Of a stretch of 64,000 nt of DNA, positions 47,615 through 61,250 are shown piece by piece. Within the stretch, counting starts at the first letter, position 1, and each line of letters opens with the position of its first letter. The stretch spans positions 49,141,820-49,205,819 of the forward strand of contig CM022665.1 in the NCBI GenBank assembly GCA_012295275.1, written 5' to 3'. The notes under the pieces are model-generated. The model did not search any database and was not told the origin of the DNA. It worked only from the letters and a program-made list of their open reading frames with translations. This stretch comes from Chrysomallon squamiferum. Taxonomy: Eukaryota > Mollusca > Gastropoda > Neomphalida > Peltospiridae. Both the position numbers and the translations under genes were made by a program.

Positions 47615-47745
47615 GAGAAACAGGTGATAGCACGACCTGCTTTTACTGCGGCGGAGAACTCAGAAATTGGATGCAGGGAGACAACCCTTACGTGGAACAC
47701 GCCAGATGGTTTCCACGATGTGATTTCATAAAACATTGTTCTTTG
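47615..47745 (+). CDS. BIR exon B, divergent copy
   Basis: Acceptor 'gtatacacag', phase 1 in: (G)[43 protein letters not shown]. All ligands present. The tail is shortened, because the usual acidic end and donor are deleted and TTG/gtacga is the only nearby donor (phase 0). It is the most diverged open exon B, so it is older than the array copies. Confidence 0.6.
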
Positions 47746-47929
47746 GTACGAAATTATTAGACTTAAGTAAATACGTGTATTTGTATTTTCACAAGGATTT
47801 GAGAAGTTTCTCTAAATTAATTTACATCTTGTAATCTTTTCTCTCTCTTTCTTTGATATTTTGTTTATTATTTGTTTATTTAATTAGTTAAGTTAGTTTT
47901 TAAAATGTTATTATCTTATGTTTTTGTCT

Positions 47930-48020
47930 CATTATTATTATTTTTATTATTTTATTACTGTTACTACTACCACCACTACTACTACTACTACTGCTACTAC
48001 TACTACTACTACTATTATTG

Positions 48021-48072
<52 letters not shown>
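47930..48072 (+). repeat. (ACT)n/(ATT)n compound microsatellite
   Basis: ACT/ATT triplets producing false poly-Thr/Ile frames. Confidence 0.9.
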
Positions 48073-48074
<2 letters not shown>

Positions 48075-48121
48075 TTAATTATTACTTTTCATTAATCTAT
48101 TTTAAAACAACTGTAACACAG

Positions 48122-48154
48122 ATATTGATCTTCATTGAAATAGAAGATGTCAAG
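48122..48154 (+). pseudogene. Relic of the small pre-RING linker exon
   Basis: Aligned by flanks with 41147-41181 (acceptor taacacag, donor gtatgt, then 'gtaagtttactaa'). The 33 nt length no longer gives the phase needed by the RING exon. Confidence 0.4.
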
Positions 48155-48699
48155 GTATGTTTAGAGAAAACTGTAAGTTTACTAATACATTGCATAGCCC
48201 ACATAGACTATCACAAAATAATGTGAAGATAAAAGTACTGAAAAAATACATCCTGCAAAATAATATTTTAAATAGATAAACTTTAGCGGAACAGGACTTT
48301 GAAATCCGGATTAGTCTGAAGAATACAAATTATTATTATTATTGTAATTGTTGTTGTTATTATTATTGTAATTATTATTATCATTATTATCATTATTATT
48401 CTTGTTGTTGTTATATTGATTTTGTCATAACTGTTACTAATATTGTTATTGTTGTTGATGTTATTGCTGTTATTATTATTGGATTCATAAAAGAGTAGTA
48501 AAGAGTCAAATTACTTTTATGATAGTCTACAAAATATTTGTTTCAATCGTTAGGTGCAGCAAAGTACGCAAATTATTATTACTATGTTGTTGTTTTTTTA
48601 TGGTTTTTTTGTTTTGTTTTTTTATTTTGTTTTTTTACCTTATAAGTTTGTGTATTAAACAACTGTCATTTTGACAATATTCTTTTCAACATTTAACAG

Positions 48700-48865
48700 A
48701 TGCTAGGAGACACTGATCTACACTGTACGTCATGAAAAGATGATCGGAATCTTTTTCCTGCCATGTCGTCACGTTTGCTGCTGTGAAGATTGTGCGTTCG
48801 GACTGCGACGATGTCCATGTTGTAGACAGATAATCCAAAACACTTATCTGGTTGTGCTGTATTAA
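48700..48865 (+). pseudogene. Dead third RING finger
   Basis: Same frame and position as the other RINGs. The first two zinc ligands are lost (Tyr and Arg replace the two Cys of CTVC) and a TAG sits in frame at 48704-48706. The rest is open and well kept: FFLPCRHVCCCEDCA, RRCPCCRQIIQ and a TAA at 48863-48865. Its second half is closer to a standard IAP RING (CPCCRQ) than the two live copies. Confidence 0.7.
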
Positions 48866-49689
48866 TCTGTTTTAAAGATGTCGATTTGAAGAACTTCTAT
48901 AACAAACAGTTTGGCTAGATTTGTTTAGTTTCACACTAACAATTTTAAATCTGTAGTCTAGTTTTCTAGTATAGTACTCTGTAGTAACCGACTAATAAAA
49001 AATACGATCTTATGTTTAGTTTTTTTTTTTGAACTGTAGCGTGATTATGTTATTTTATATTACGTTTTTGAAAAGATTTTTAATCAATAGTTCCTGTCTC
49101 TGTTTTTCGTAGCTGGTGTGAATTCAGTTTTCAGTTCGTCAACCTCTGTTTTTCGAATGGCAGACTTACTATGTCTAACAAGATTTAAGTTTAAAATGTA
49201 GAAAATATTAGGTCATTTTTAAATTAAGAACACATTAAAAGAAAAAAATACATCTTTCATTTGACTTTAAAAAAAATGTTATTTAATTAATTATTTTATT
49301 TTATATTCTTTCTTACTTTATATATATCTTTCTGAATACACTATAATTTATTCCAGGAAAAATGCATATATTTTAGTTAAATTACAAATAAGTACGTCAT
49401 TTACGTTGCAAACGTTGTTGTATGTTATTTTTCTGTATGATTGAATGAAACGCACCCAGATTTGAATAAACACTTTCCAATTCTTTTTATAATCATATTT
49501 TTCAACAGGACGCTGTTTTTTTTTTTTAACAAAAACTGCTTTTAGACACAATATTAAAAGTTCACAGATTTGCAAGTGGACTTTGTATATTCAGAATTTT
49601 ATACAGAAGCAGTTTTTGTTATTGTCCCACTGTTTAGATCAGTTTTATTCTCGTCACTGTAGTCAAAGTAAATAAACAGAAATTGCTGT
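48866..49689 (+). other. Gene-poor sequence
   Basis: No gene seen. One arm of the RING hairpin remains at 48919-48955. 49525-49625 is a copy of the 'cacaatattaaaagttcac..gcaagtggact' block also at 37470-37555 and 56530-56620. Confidence 0.5.
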
Positions 49690-49950
49690 ACTGTAAATAA
49701 ATATTAGTGTATTTTCACTGTAATGAAAGAAATATATTTTAATTTTATTATATTTAATACTTGGCAAATTAATCGACTGGGTATAACATTGCGAAATTAT
49801 TACAAATATTTATATTTGTCTATCAGAAAATCTTTCTGGATTTATGAAGAGTGAGCTAAGATAAGAAAAATGTTTATTCAAATCTGGGCTGGTCTTATTG
49901 AGGCACATTACAAAGAAAGTTACTACAGAGAATTCTGCTGTACATAATCA
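49690..49950 (+). repeat. ~330 bp dispersed repeat, diverged copy 4
   Basis: Same family as 35745-36075, more mutated. Confidence 0.5.
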
Positions 49951-50174
49951 AACGAGTAACGTATTTTACTCTGTGTTTGTAGACATAAAACAAAGAACTA
50001 TGAATACATTGCAAAGTGTTTAGCAGAAACATTGTCATGCGAACTGTGATAATTTCATTGATAATAGCAATCATGTTGCAGCATCAGACATAGTCACGAG
50101 TTCTGATATCTAGCACTGAGCTGCATGTGCTCTCGGTGTCTGGAAACAAGTCACAATTCTTATATAACAAAATA

Positions 50175-50529
50175 CATGGGTTTGTGGAGTACTGAATGTG
50201 TCATCTTACTATGCATGGGTTTGTGGAGTACTGAATGTGTCATCTTACTATGCATGGGTTTGTGGAGTACTGAATGTGTCATCTTACTATGCATGGGTTT
50301 GTGGAGTATTGAATGTGTCATCATACTATGCATGGGTTTGTGGAGTACTGAATGTGTCATCTTACTATGCATGGGTTTGTGGAGTACTGAATGTGTCATC
50401 ATACTATGCATGGGTTTGTGGAGTACTGAATGTGTCATCATACTATGCATGGGTTTGTGGAGTACTGAATGTGTCATCATACTATGCATGGGTTTGTGGA
50501 GTACTGAATGTGTCATCTTACTATGCATG
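50175..50529 (+). repeat. 39 bp minisatellite, nine copies
   Basis: Unit 'catgggtttgtggagtactg' plus 'aatgtgtcatcttactatg', varying mainly at t/a before 'ctatgcat'. Because 39 is divisible by three, several frames on both strands stay open (MGLWSTECVILLC-type 13-aa repeats). No splice context or flanking coding sequence supports translation. Confidence 0.92.
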
Positions 50530-51253
50530 GGGTAATTGTTAAGCTTATTGATTAGTTCAGTTAGGCAGGATTAAAGAAAGAGGCTTCATATTGTGCAGGG
50601 GTGCAGTTTGGGTCTAGGTTAGTGATTAGGATAGATTTAAACTAAGGGCTTCCTTCTGTAAATGATTTATAAAATGTCCCAGGTTAAAATGTGTTTCACT
50701 ATATATTCTCCAGCTTGCTCTAGTATCAGAAGTATGTTTTATATGGAAGTTATTCATAGCAATAAGGGTGATTACAGAATCTGTTATGAGGGGTTCATGT
50801 ATACTGCGGCAGAATTTTTTGTGATATCGGGTGAAACATCTGCTTAAACCAACAACATTAACAAAAAATTCTGATTTTTTAAGTGAAATAGTAAATTTAA
50901 TGTGTTAATTACAACATATACTAATAACTGTATCAAAAGTCTGAATGCGTGATACCAACTTTTTTGTTTACTCATCAACAACTTTATAACAGGAAGGTTT
51001 TGACTTAATTGTGTAAGTACTAGCAATAAAAATATATGATTTTTAAATCAACTGTGTTGTGAGTTTCACTTTTATGTACATAGCAATTTATGTATATTTT
51101 ATGAACTAAGAGAAATTCAAGCTGATCATGCTATAGAATTGGTTAAAAAAGAAAAAGAAAAACGATAAGAAGAAGAAAAAGAAAAACCTAAAGAAGTTTT
51201 CGTAGAACGCTCATAAATCTGTTTACCTAAGATGAATGTTAACTCATTGTGAT

Positions 51254-51290
<37 letters not shown>

Positions 51291-51384
51291 TGACTTACAC
51301 AACTAATTCAAATCAGCTAACAGCCACTATGAACTATAATACATAGATTCAAACGAGATAAGCTGGACATTAATAGAAATTAAA
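50530..51384 (+). other. Unique-looking sequence without a supported gene
   Basis: Slightly richer in GC than its surroundings at 50540-50840. A 61-codon frame (50662-50847) has no recognisable domain or splice context. TAA repeats at 51262-51289. Confidence 0.4.
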
Positions 51385-51560
51385 TTCTTCAACAATAATA
51401 CTGATTACATGCATATACAACTAGTAATAAATACTTCAATGAAATATCCAAAACAATTTTTTTAATTTATTTATCACCAGCATGCACTATCATTTTTTTA
51501 AATCTAAAATAATAACACACAAACACACACACACACACAGACACACGGACACACACACAT

Positions 51561-51598
<38 letters not shown>

Positions 51599-51950
51599 TA
51601 TGTTATTCTTAATTACAATATATTCATAATATTGCAATAAATAAAAGTGTACATAAGTCTTTTCTGCATTTGCTGGTCCCAGTAAATTCTGTGCACCAGA
51701 ACAGTTCTCAAATCATTGCACATTATTATTGACTTAATTCAGAGAAGACCTTAGATCCTATAACAATTATTCTGAGTAAAAGTGCATTAAGCTGATAATA
51801 ATAAACTTACTAACAAAAAATCGGTCTTTTCCGTCATTCAGAATGATAGGTTGAACTTCCAGGGTCATGATGTTCTTTAAAAATATTATTGTTAACATTA
51901 ATATTCTCTGACAGACATTATTTGATAAACCAGCACAGGCCTGTTAGATT

Positions 51951-51997
51951 ACGCATGCGCAGTGCATGTCATCATTGTTATCGCTATAGTGACGTAA
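51951..51997 (+). promoter_or_regulatory. Candidate promoter elements, copy 2
   Basis: Same NRF-1-like and CRE-like sites as 34895-34945, unchanged. Confidence 0.3.
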
Positions 51998-53189
51998 ACG
52001 AAATTCATAATGGACTTAATCGACTATCGTTAACACTGAGAAAGCTTCAGGAATCCAAACCCACATAAGTTTTGCTTTATTTTTAATATATTGATATGTT
52101 TGAACTGTGATTAGGATTTTTGTTAAGTTTTAAATATTTTAATAACTGTTTTAATTCTTATAAATATTCTGATACTTTTCAAATGTAAGAAACGTATTTT
52201 AACTTTACTTCCTTGTTTAACTTTGTATAAGTTTCATAGCAAATACTGAAGCTTTTCATGTCGATTTTAGTCAGTGCAAACACTTACGTAAAAAGCACAT
52301 TGGATTTAGCTGAAATAGATGAATAACAGGACCAATATTTGAAATAAAAATTACGTTGTAACACATCTTAGGATAATATAGAACTTGACTTCCTTTTTTT
52401 GTTTGTTACGAGCGACAAGGAAAAGTTCACAAATATTGTCCCGTTTCTGTCGTCCACTTCTTCAGTATGTTTCTCAATAATTGATAGAGGTGTAGAGAGT
52501 AAGTGTTAAGATTTGTTGCAAACATTATAAAATATTTCTGTGTTTTTTCTCTCCTTTTAGGAATAGAATAATTACTATGCCTGACTGGTTTGAACTGAAA
52601 AATGTAGAAAATAACAAGAGCAACAACAACAACAACAATAATAATAATAATGATAACAATAATAATAATGATTTCATTTTCTCCTTTTTCTGCAAACCTG
52701 TTACTAAATCGATTAAAATGCAAATATCAGAATGTTAGTCAGTTGACCTCTAATATATGGTTTCGAAATTTACCGTTATTTAATAGCTAAACTTTTTCAA
52801 ATAATATAAAATACAACAGCTCTAATATAAATTAATATTAGTGTATTTCTACTGTAATGAAAGTAATATATTTTGACATTATCATATTTTATACGTTGCA
52901 AATTAGTCCACTGAATATAACTTGAAAATATTACAAATATTTATATTTGTGTATCAGAAAATATTTCTAGATTAATGCAGAGGGGATCAAAGTAATACAA
53001 ATAAAATTAATATAATAACAATATTAAAAAAAATATATATTTATTGAAATGTGAGTTGGTCTTATTAAGGAACAAGACATAAAAAGTTACTACATGACAA
53101 AGATTACCGTGTAAACAATATACCTAGTTGTAGCATGAATAAAATTTAGTTAAACTTTATTAGAATAAAATACAAACAAACACACAAAG

Positions 53190-53224
<35 letters not shown>

Positions 53225-53300
53225 GGTGTGTGGCCTAGGTTGTGAGAAAGCAGTTCAGTGGTTCGGCAAGTGTATCTATATCTGTGTGTACAGGTAATTT

Positions 53301-53413
53301 CTGTCACGTGACAGTTACCTCATAGTGACGACCCACATACATTTTATTGTCAGTTTCTAATACTCGATCAGTTTGAGTTTTGCTTTTCGGAAATAACGTG
53401 ATTAGGAATTTAG
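53301..53413 (+). promoter_or_regulatory. E-box palindrome and possible 5' exon, copy 2
   Basis: CACGTG palindrome at 53301-53314 and donor ttag/gtaagt at 53413/53414. Confidence 0.3.
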
Positions 53414-54178
53414 GTAAGTTGATAAACATTTTAATAATAGTTTTCTTTGTATAGTAATTTATGTTTGTAATTAAATACTTATGTCTGGAGATAAATCTAT
53501 ATTTTTTTAAATGAATGAAACTCATTTTAACATTACTTCCTTGTTTTCTCAGCTCATAACGAACCTTTTCTAGTCGATTTTATTGAATTCAGTGGCTCAT
53601 GTGATTTAGTTTAAAAAAAAGGTTTAATAATAAAACTAGTATTCTAAATAATGGTTACATTATAACCTGATTTACTATATTCACGTAGTAGAGAAAACGA
53701 CTTTCTTTTGTATTTGAACGAGAAATATTTCCGTGTCACTGTTTTTTTCTTTTTAAGTTTCTGAAACCGAAACTTGTGTGGACGAAAATATTTCCTGGAA
53801 CGTTCGAAAACATAATTATTTACTTTTCGTTGTAATGGTAACTTTTATAATGCAGCATAATGCTACGTTTCTTGTTTGCAAGAGATTAAATGCTACTTTA
53901 AAAGATTTAAAAAAAAATAAAATAAATAAAACTGTGAAGATTAAATTGCATTTGATTTATATATTTATTGATCGTTTGTTATTATTATTTCTTGTTTTCT
54001 CGGCGTTGTTTTCTTCTGTTTTCTCTGTGGCTGATGGTGAATTTAAAGAACTGAATGGAAGTATCGGGTTTATTATTATTATTATTATTTTTATTATTTT
54101 GTTTTCCCCATTATATCATGGTACATGAGAATAGTTATTAACATCAAAATAGCTGATAATATTAAAATATTATACATC

Positions 54179-55090
54179 GAGCAAAGATATTAGCTGGTGT
54201 TCAGTCGAGTGTTTATTGACTGGTAGAATAAATTCTTGGACAAGTTTATGATAAGCCATTACCTTATACATAACACCCATTACAAGTTATTTCAATCAAT
54301 AGTTTTGCTTGTTTGTAAATCTTATTTTTTTTCAGAATCATAAATTGTACAAAATATTATTTTAGTGTTGTTCATTGTAGAAATCTTTAACAAGAAATAA
54401 AATAGTTCGAAAAAATAAAAATATCGTCTTCAGTCGAACGATATATTTTATAACTCATTTCCATCATCATCACGATCATAATTATTGTTGTTGTTGTTGT
54501 TGTTGTTGTTATAAGAAAGTTTAAAAGAAAGTGTCCGTGGACCCCACCCTTCAAGCTATGGCCTGGGCACGTGCGTTACTTGATATATCTTATTTGTTTG
54601 TTTGTTTATTTTAAGTGCTTTACAATTAAAATGTATGTATTACCAATGATATTGTTCGTTTTCCCTTTTAAATATTTTTTTTTCATTTGGGAAAAGGTTT
54701 ACTTGTTTGTTGGATTTTTTTTGTTTTTTTGTTTTAAATTATTCTTTATTTTGACTTTCTAACTGTCTTAAAAAGTCTCCAGTTAATTAATTACCGTTTT
54801 ATTTGATTTTTACTTCTCTGATTTTTTCTTCTTCTTCTTCTTCTTCTTATTATTATTATTTTTATTTTTTTATTTTTTTTTTCTTGTAGTACTTGGTCAA
54901 GAAACGTATTTATTTTATATTGTTCGTTTTCCCTTTTAAATATTTTTTTCGTTTGGGAAAATGTCGAAATCAAAAGTACATAACGGATGTTTTTAAAACA
55001 ATTTAAACTTGTAAAATCTAAAATAAGCAGACAAGTTAATCATTTTTTATTATTAATTCTTTATTAAATAAAAAGAAAAAAGAAACACTA
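54179..55090 (+). other. Gene-poor, T-rich sequence
   Basis: No gene. GTT repeats at 54484-54511, CTT/ATT runs near 54830, and a repeated 'attgttcgttttccctttta' block at 54649 and 54919. Confidence 0.5.
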
Positions 55091-55183
55091 AGAAAAATAA
55101 CATAAATAAGGTGTGTGACTTAGATTATGAGCAAGCAGTTCAGTGGTTTGGCAAGTCTATCTATATCTGTGTGTATCTAATTT

Positions 55184-55296
55184 CTGTCACGTGACAGTTA
55201 CCTCGGAGTGACGACCCACATACATTTTGTTGTCAGTTTCTAATACTCGATCAGTTTGAGCTTTGCTTTCCAGAAATAACGTGATTAGGAATTTAG
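55184..55296 (+). promoter_or_regulatory. E-box palindrome and possible 5' exon, copy 3
   Basis: Third copy of the palindrome (55184-55197) and donor (55296/55297), inside a partial third copy of the gene-poor block (about 55098-55400). Confidence 0.3.
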
Positions 55297-55399
55297 GTAA
55301 GTTGATAAACATTTTAATAATAGTTTTCTGTGTATAGTAATTTATGTTTGTAATTACATATTTATGTCTGTAGATAAATCTATATTTTTTAAATGAATG

Positions 55400-57300
<1,901 letters not shown>

Positions 57301-58228
57301 ATAAATCCACCTAGTTTATTAAGTTAGTTGGGGGAGGGGGAAGGAAGACAGAAAGAAACAAAAAAATAAGAACAAATCTCAAAAATTGATGGCAGAAGAG
57401 TGAAAAGAAAAAAATTAGAAATAAAAGTTACTGCCGCAGACAGCAATATTTCAAGAGGGGAGGGCGAGGGAGGCTGCTATCCCTAGAATTGACGAAATCC
57501 CGAGCCTTAACCGTCCAAAAACCATTGACAAAACGTCCACATACCTAGTGACCATTTTGTCGGCTGCCAAAGTTTTACTGGTGAATGTCTACCTTGCAGC
57601 TTTACGAATAAATTGTCTGTTAAAACTATCTCTAATTTCAACATCAGAACTTCTAGTGTTAGTAGCTCAAGATAAAATCCTCAAAAGTCTATATATACAG
57701 TAAATATTACTTTATTTCTTGAGGTTAACAATCAATATAGAATCAGTTTCTGTAGAAATTTAACACGTTCCAGTTTTGTGTTAATAATTATACTAAAATT
57801 AAATTTTATTTAAATTCATAAACAGTTAAAGACAGAGTCACAAACGGTGAAGAAATACAGAGACCTGAATCTATTTATAGAACAATCACGTAAAAAACAC
57901 GGATTTTTTTCTGATATTAAGCTTTGTTACGTTAGTTTTACGACTGATAACATAACAGTTGTTTTTTTATCTCTGGAATTATCTCTTTCTATAAATAACA
58001 AATAGTGATGTTAAGAAACATTAACATGTGCGTCGTCTTTTCGCAAACACAAAATCTTTTTTCTAGATTAACCAGATAAATCATGAATATAATTGATCTA
58101 TTTAAATAAAATGAGTGAAAACTGCATTCCATATTTCTAATGTAAAGTCATAACAGTGTGACAATAAACAGTCCACACACGTTTATCTCTAAAATGTTTA
58201 TTTTAATTTCATATTTCTCAAATTACAG
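57301..58228 (+). other. Single-copy-looking sequence, then array intron
   Basis: 57330-57620 is unusually G-rich or mixed in base content for this window (gggggagggggaagg; ggggagggcgaggg) and has no paralogue here; it may be a transposon remnant. From about 58060 the sequence is the intron of the 1.4 kb unit seen at the window start. Confidence 0.4.
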
Positions 58229-58283
58229 AGGCAAGTGAGTGACAACCAAGTCGAAATGACAGAGAGGAGCATTCAGTCATCAG
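58229..58283 (+). pseudogene. Short repeat exon with a 4-nt insertion
   Basis: 55 nt: 'aagtgagtgacaacc' against 'aagtgacaacc' in the copy at 59471. The duplicated gtga shifts the frame to an immediate TGA. Splice sites are kept. Confidence 0.65.
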
Positions 58284-58813
58284 GTATTTTTACACCTTAG
58301 AAAACGTAACTAATAAAGTAATTGTCACAAAATCAATCTGTTTATTTTAAATTTGTCTCTATTTCGTAAACAAGTTAACAATACCTGTGAAACAAAGAAA
58401 TAATTGCCTAGTTAAATGGTCTATACATCCAATAAATTTGCATGGCAATAAAATATTCGTATCTCGTAATTTTAGTAGCTTACAGGACCCAGCAATGATT
58501 TTTACGTGACTCACATCTTTCAATAAATATACGAACGTAAACGTCTATAATGTATCTCAGTTAGTAGAATGTTTGTCAGTGATTTCTAACTATTGCAAAT
58601 ATGACAAAGATCTCCTTCACATCCTTGTTTCACAATTTATCACAAAAATTAATCTTGCAATTTTATTAATGTGCTGGTTTCGTATTCAAATAGTTTGTAT
58701 ATCTGGGACTTCGTACATTTTTCTAATGTAAATGACTGCTATATGAACTATATTCTTATAATCGTAAGCTCAAATTCACTTTACACATTTTATAATTTAT
58801 TACTACTTTTTTC

Positions 58814-58852
58814 ACGATTAAATGCAGTTAAATCATCCTATTACAAGATATG
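58814..58852 (+). pseudogene. Decayed 26-codon repeat exon remnant
   Basis: Matches the tail 'gattaaatgcagttaaatcatcc' of the dead exons at 1516-1597 and 2907-2989; no splice sites. Confidence 0.4.
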
Positions 58853-59470
58853 TTAAATTTAAAAAACAAAAAAGTTACACAAGCTTTGTAAATTTTAGGA
58901 TTTGTTAGCTTCGTTTCAAACTTTATGTAACAAGTGACCCTCGTTTTAATAAAAAGTAATTTGCATCTTCACCATTCGAAATGATGTCTGACTTGAAAGT
59001 AGTCGTAACCTTTAAACCTTTTTGAAATCATTTTATTTATTTATTCATTTATTTATTCATATATTTATTTATTTATTCATTTATCTCTTTTATTATTACT
59101 ATTGAAAGGACCTGTGTGTCGCACAATTTGATATATCTGTAAACTCTGTTTCTGAAAAAGTTATCTACAGACACGGAGAAGCGCCTTTAGTATTTTGTAT
59201 CCTAGGTGAAACACGCACATATCTAACGAAAACGTTCAATTTCCTACTTAGAAGTCGTCTGTGGATGCTTAGAACAATTCATTCTTACAAAAAATAATCT
59301 CAATTCTAGACTGACGCGACAAATCATGAATATAATTGATCCATTTAAATAAAATGAGTGAAAATTTCATAGAATATTTCTAATGTGAAATCATAACAGT
59401 GTGACGAAGCTCACTTCACAGATGTTAATTTAAAAATGTTTATTTTAATTTCATATTTCTCAGATTACAG

Positions 59471-59521
59471 AGCCAAGTGACAACCAAGTCGAAATGACAG
59501 AGAGGAGCATTCAGTCATCAG
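59471..59521 (+). CDS. Short phase 1-1 exon directly upstream of BIR exons
   Basis: 51 nt, acceptor 'ctcagattacag', donor gtaatt, phase 1-1: (G)AG then PSDNQVEMTERSIQSS. Intact homologue of 901-951. The next intact exon is the BIR N-half at 59926, which also starts in phase 1, so splicing would give a continuous frame. This is the clearest link between the small-exon arrays and the BIR genes. Confidence 0.58.
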
Positions 59522-59625
59522 GTAATTTTACACCTTGTTAAACGTGCACTAAGAGCAGGTTATTTATAGGTGTATATCTTACAGGAAATGTATACAATTA
59601 TGAAGAAGCCGACATGTGTACACAG

Positions 59626-59675
59626 ACAAAACACGTGATCGCCCGTCCTGCTTTTTCTGCGGTGGAGGTCTTAAC
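59626..59675 (+). pseudogene. Truncated BIR exon B
   Basis: Acceptor 'tgtacacag', phase 1: TKTRDRPSCFFCGGGL then N and unrelated sequence leading to a stop at about 59702. Only the CX2C pair of the ligands remains. Confidence 0.6.
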
Positions 59676-59753
59676 GCAAGGCTGTTTCCGCGAGGCATTT
59701 CATGAAATACATTTAAGTAGTGAACAAAATATCATACAAAACAAAAGAATGAC

Positions 59754-59756
<3 letters not shown>

Positions 59757-59800
<44 letters not shown>

Positions 59801-59817
59801 TAAATAAATAAATAAAT
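59757..59817 (+). repeat. (ATA)n then TAAA tract
   Basis: Simple repeat between the broken exon B and the BIR N-half exon. Confidence 0.9.
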
Positions 59818-59925
59818 CTAAAATTGGTGAATCAACATACTTTAATTCAAAATTGTTCCGTGATTTTATATTACAATGCAATTTCTAAGTCTTTTGCTTT
59901 TGTTGTTGTACTTCTTCTACATCAG

Positions 59926-60060
59926 CCCCACCATTGTATGCACCACGTCAAAGCGACTATGTCGACGTACAAAGACGCATTTCGTCTTTTGGACAGCGGT
60001 GGCCTCATTCTGACAACCAGTCTCCGACAGAACTGGCAAAAGCCGGTTTCTTCTTCACTG
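59926..60060 (+). CDS. BIR N-terminal half exon, phase-1 form of exon A
   Basis: 135 nt: pyrimidine-rich acceptor 'cttcttctacatcag', phase 1 in rather than phase 0, then PPLYAPRQSDYVDVQRRIS, SFGQRWP.. LAKAGFFFT(G); donor CTG/gttagt, phase 1 out. The Ser-rich 5' part of the array exon A is absent, and the exon is flanked upstream by unrelated sequence. The longest open frame here is a different one, so the BIR is easy to miss. It pairs with exon B at 60996 for a full BIR. Confidence 0.7.
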
Positions 60061-60995
60061 GTTAGTACAACTCTTACTTAATTAGTAGAAATCTTCACAT
60101 TTTAATAATCATTTGAAAATCTTCTTCCTCTAATTTATACTTCTACCATATAAATATTGTTTATCTTAATGTTACTTTCAATAGCAACTTCAAATACTTG
60201 ACGTCTTAATAGTCATTGGAACATTTGTCCATTTTAATAGTCGTTTAAAATCTGACATTTCAATTGATTTTCAAAACGTTAGGTATTTTAACAATAATTT
60301 AGAATCTTTGACATTATAATACTGAATTCAATTTTTCACCATTTTAATGTTCATCTCGAATTTTAAATTTCTGATAGAAATTTAGATTTTCATTTGTATA
60401 CGTATTTTAACTGTCGTTTGACTTTTTTGACAGTTAAATAGTTCTGTGAAGTTACTGACTGTTTGACAGTCTTTTGAAATTCTTTTCTATTTCCAAATTT
60501 TACAGCACGAAATATACATTGTTACCAGTACTAGGCATCTGATTATTGTTACAGACGAAATAAATAAATAAATAAATTAATTAATTAATTTAAAAAGTCA
60601 TCTAAGAACTTGGAAGAAAAACAGAGCTTATTTTTAATTCACGACATTTGTCCGTATAGTTTATATTGCAATTTAGTTTCTAAATGTTCTATTCTGGCTG
60701 TTGCTGCTTTTTTTTTGTTGTTGTTTTTATATGAAACTCAGTATGAACATTTGTCTGACTTTAGTTAAGAGGAAACAAAAAAATAACAAGAAGAACAAAA
60801 ATATAAAACACAAACATAATTTCTTTGTTGTATTATTTTAGTTTCGTTGTTATTGTATATCACAGTTCCACATAATATTATTCTCCTGTTAAACTGCCGT
60901 GCGTATGTCTGTGTCTGTTTGTGTGTCAGTGTGTTGTGTTGATTAGTGAGTAGAAATGTATACAATTATGAACAAGCTCATTTATGTGTACACAG

Positions 60996-61174
60996 GCAAA
61001 ACACGTGATAGCACGTCCTGCTTTCACTGCGGCGGAGGTCTTTCTAATTGGATGCAGGGACAAAACCCTTACGTGGAACACGCCAGATGGTTTCCAGAAT
61101 GCGATTTCATCAGACATGTGAAGGGAGACAATTTTGTGGATTTGGTACAAGAAATGGATGAAAATGAAGAGCAG
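60996..61174 (+). CDS. BIR exon B, second array unit 1
   Basis: Intact 179 nt, same protein as the first array. Pairs with 59926-60060. Confidence 0.8.
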
Positions 61175-61250
61175 GTAAGTAGCTGACATTTTTAACTTTA
61201 CCACGAAAATATTAAACTTGCATAAATATGTGTACCGGTGTTTTCACTAG

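Larger units (their letters stand above)
51385..54178 (+). repeat. 2.79 kb duplicated gene-poor block, copy 2
   Basis: Near-identical to 34384-37130 in the same orientation. Main differences are an expanded CA tract (51513-51597), a few small indels and single-base changes. It lies upstream of the second BIR locus (58-64 kb), as copy 1 lies upstream of the RING genes. Confidence 0.78.

Noticed and set aside
59824-60081. 85-codon frame over the BIR N-half
   Set aside because: Different frame from the BIR reading and crosses the splice donor.
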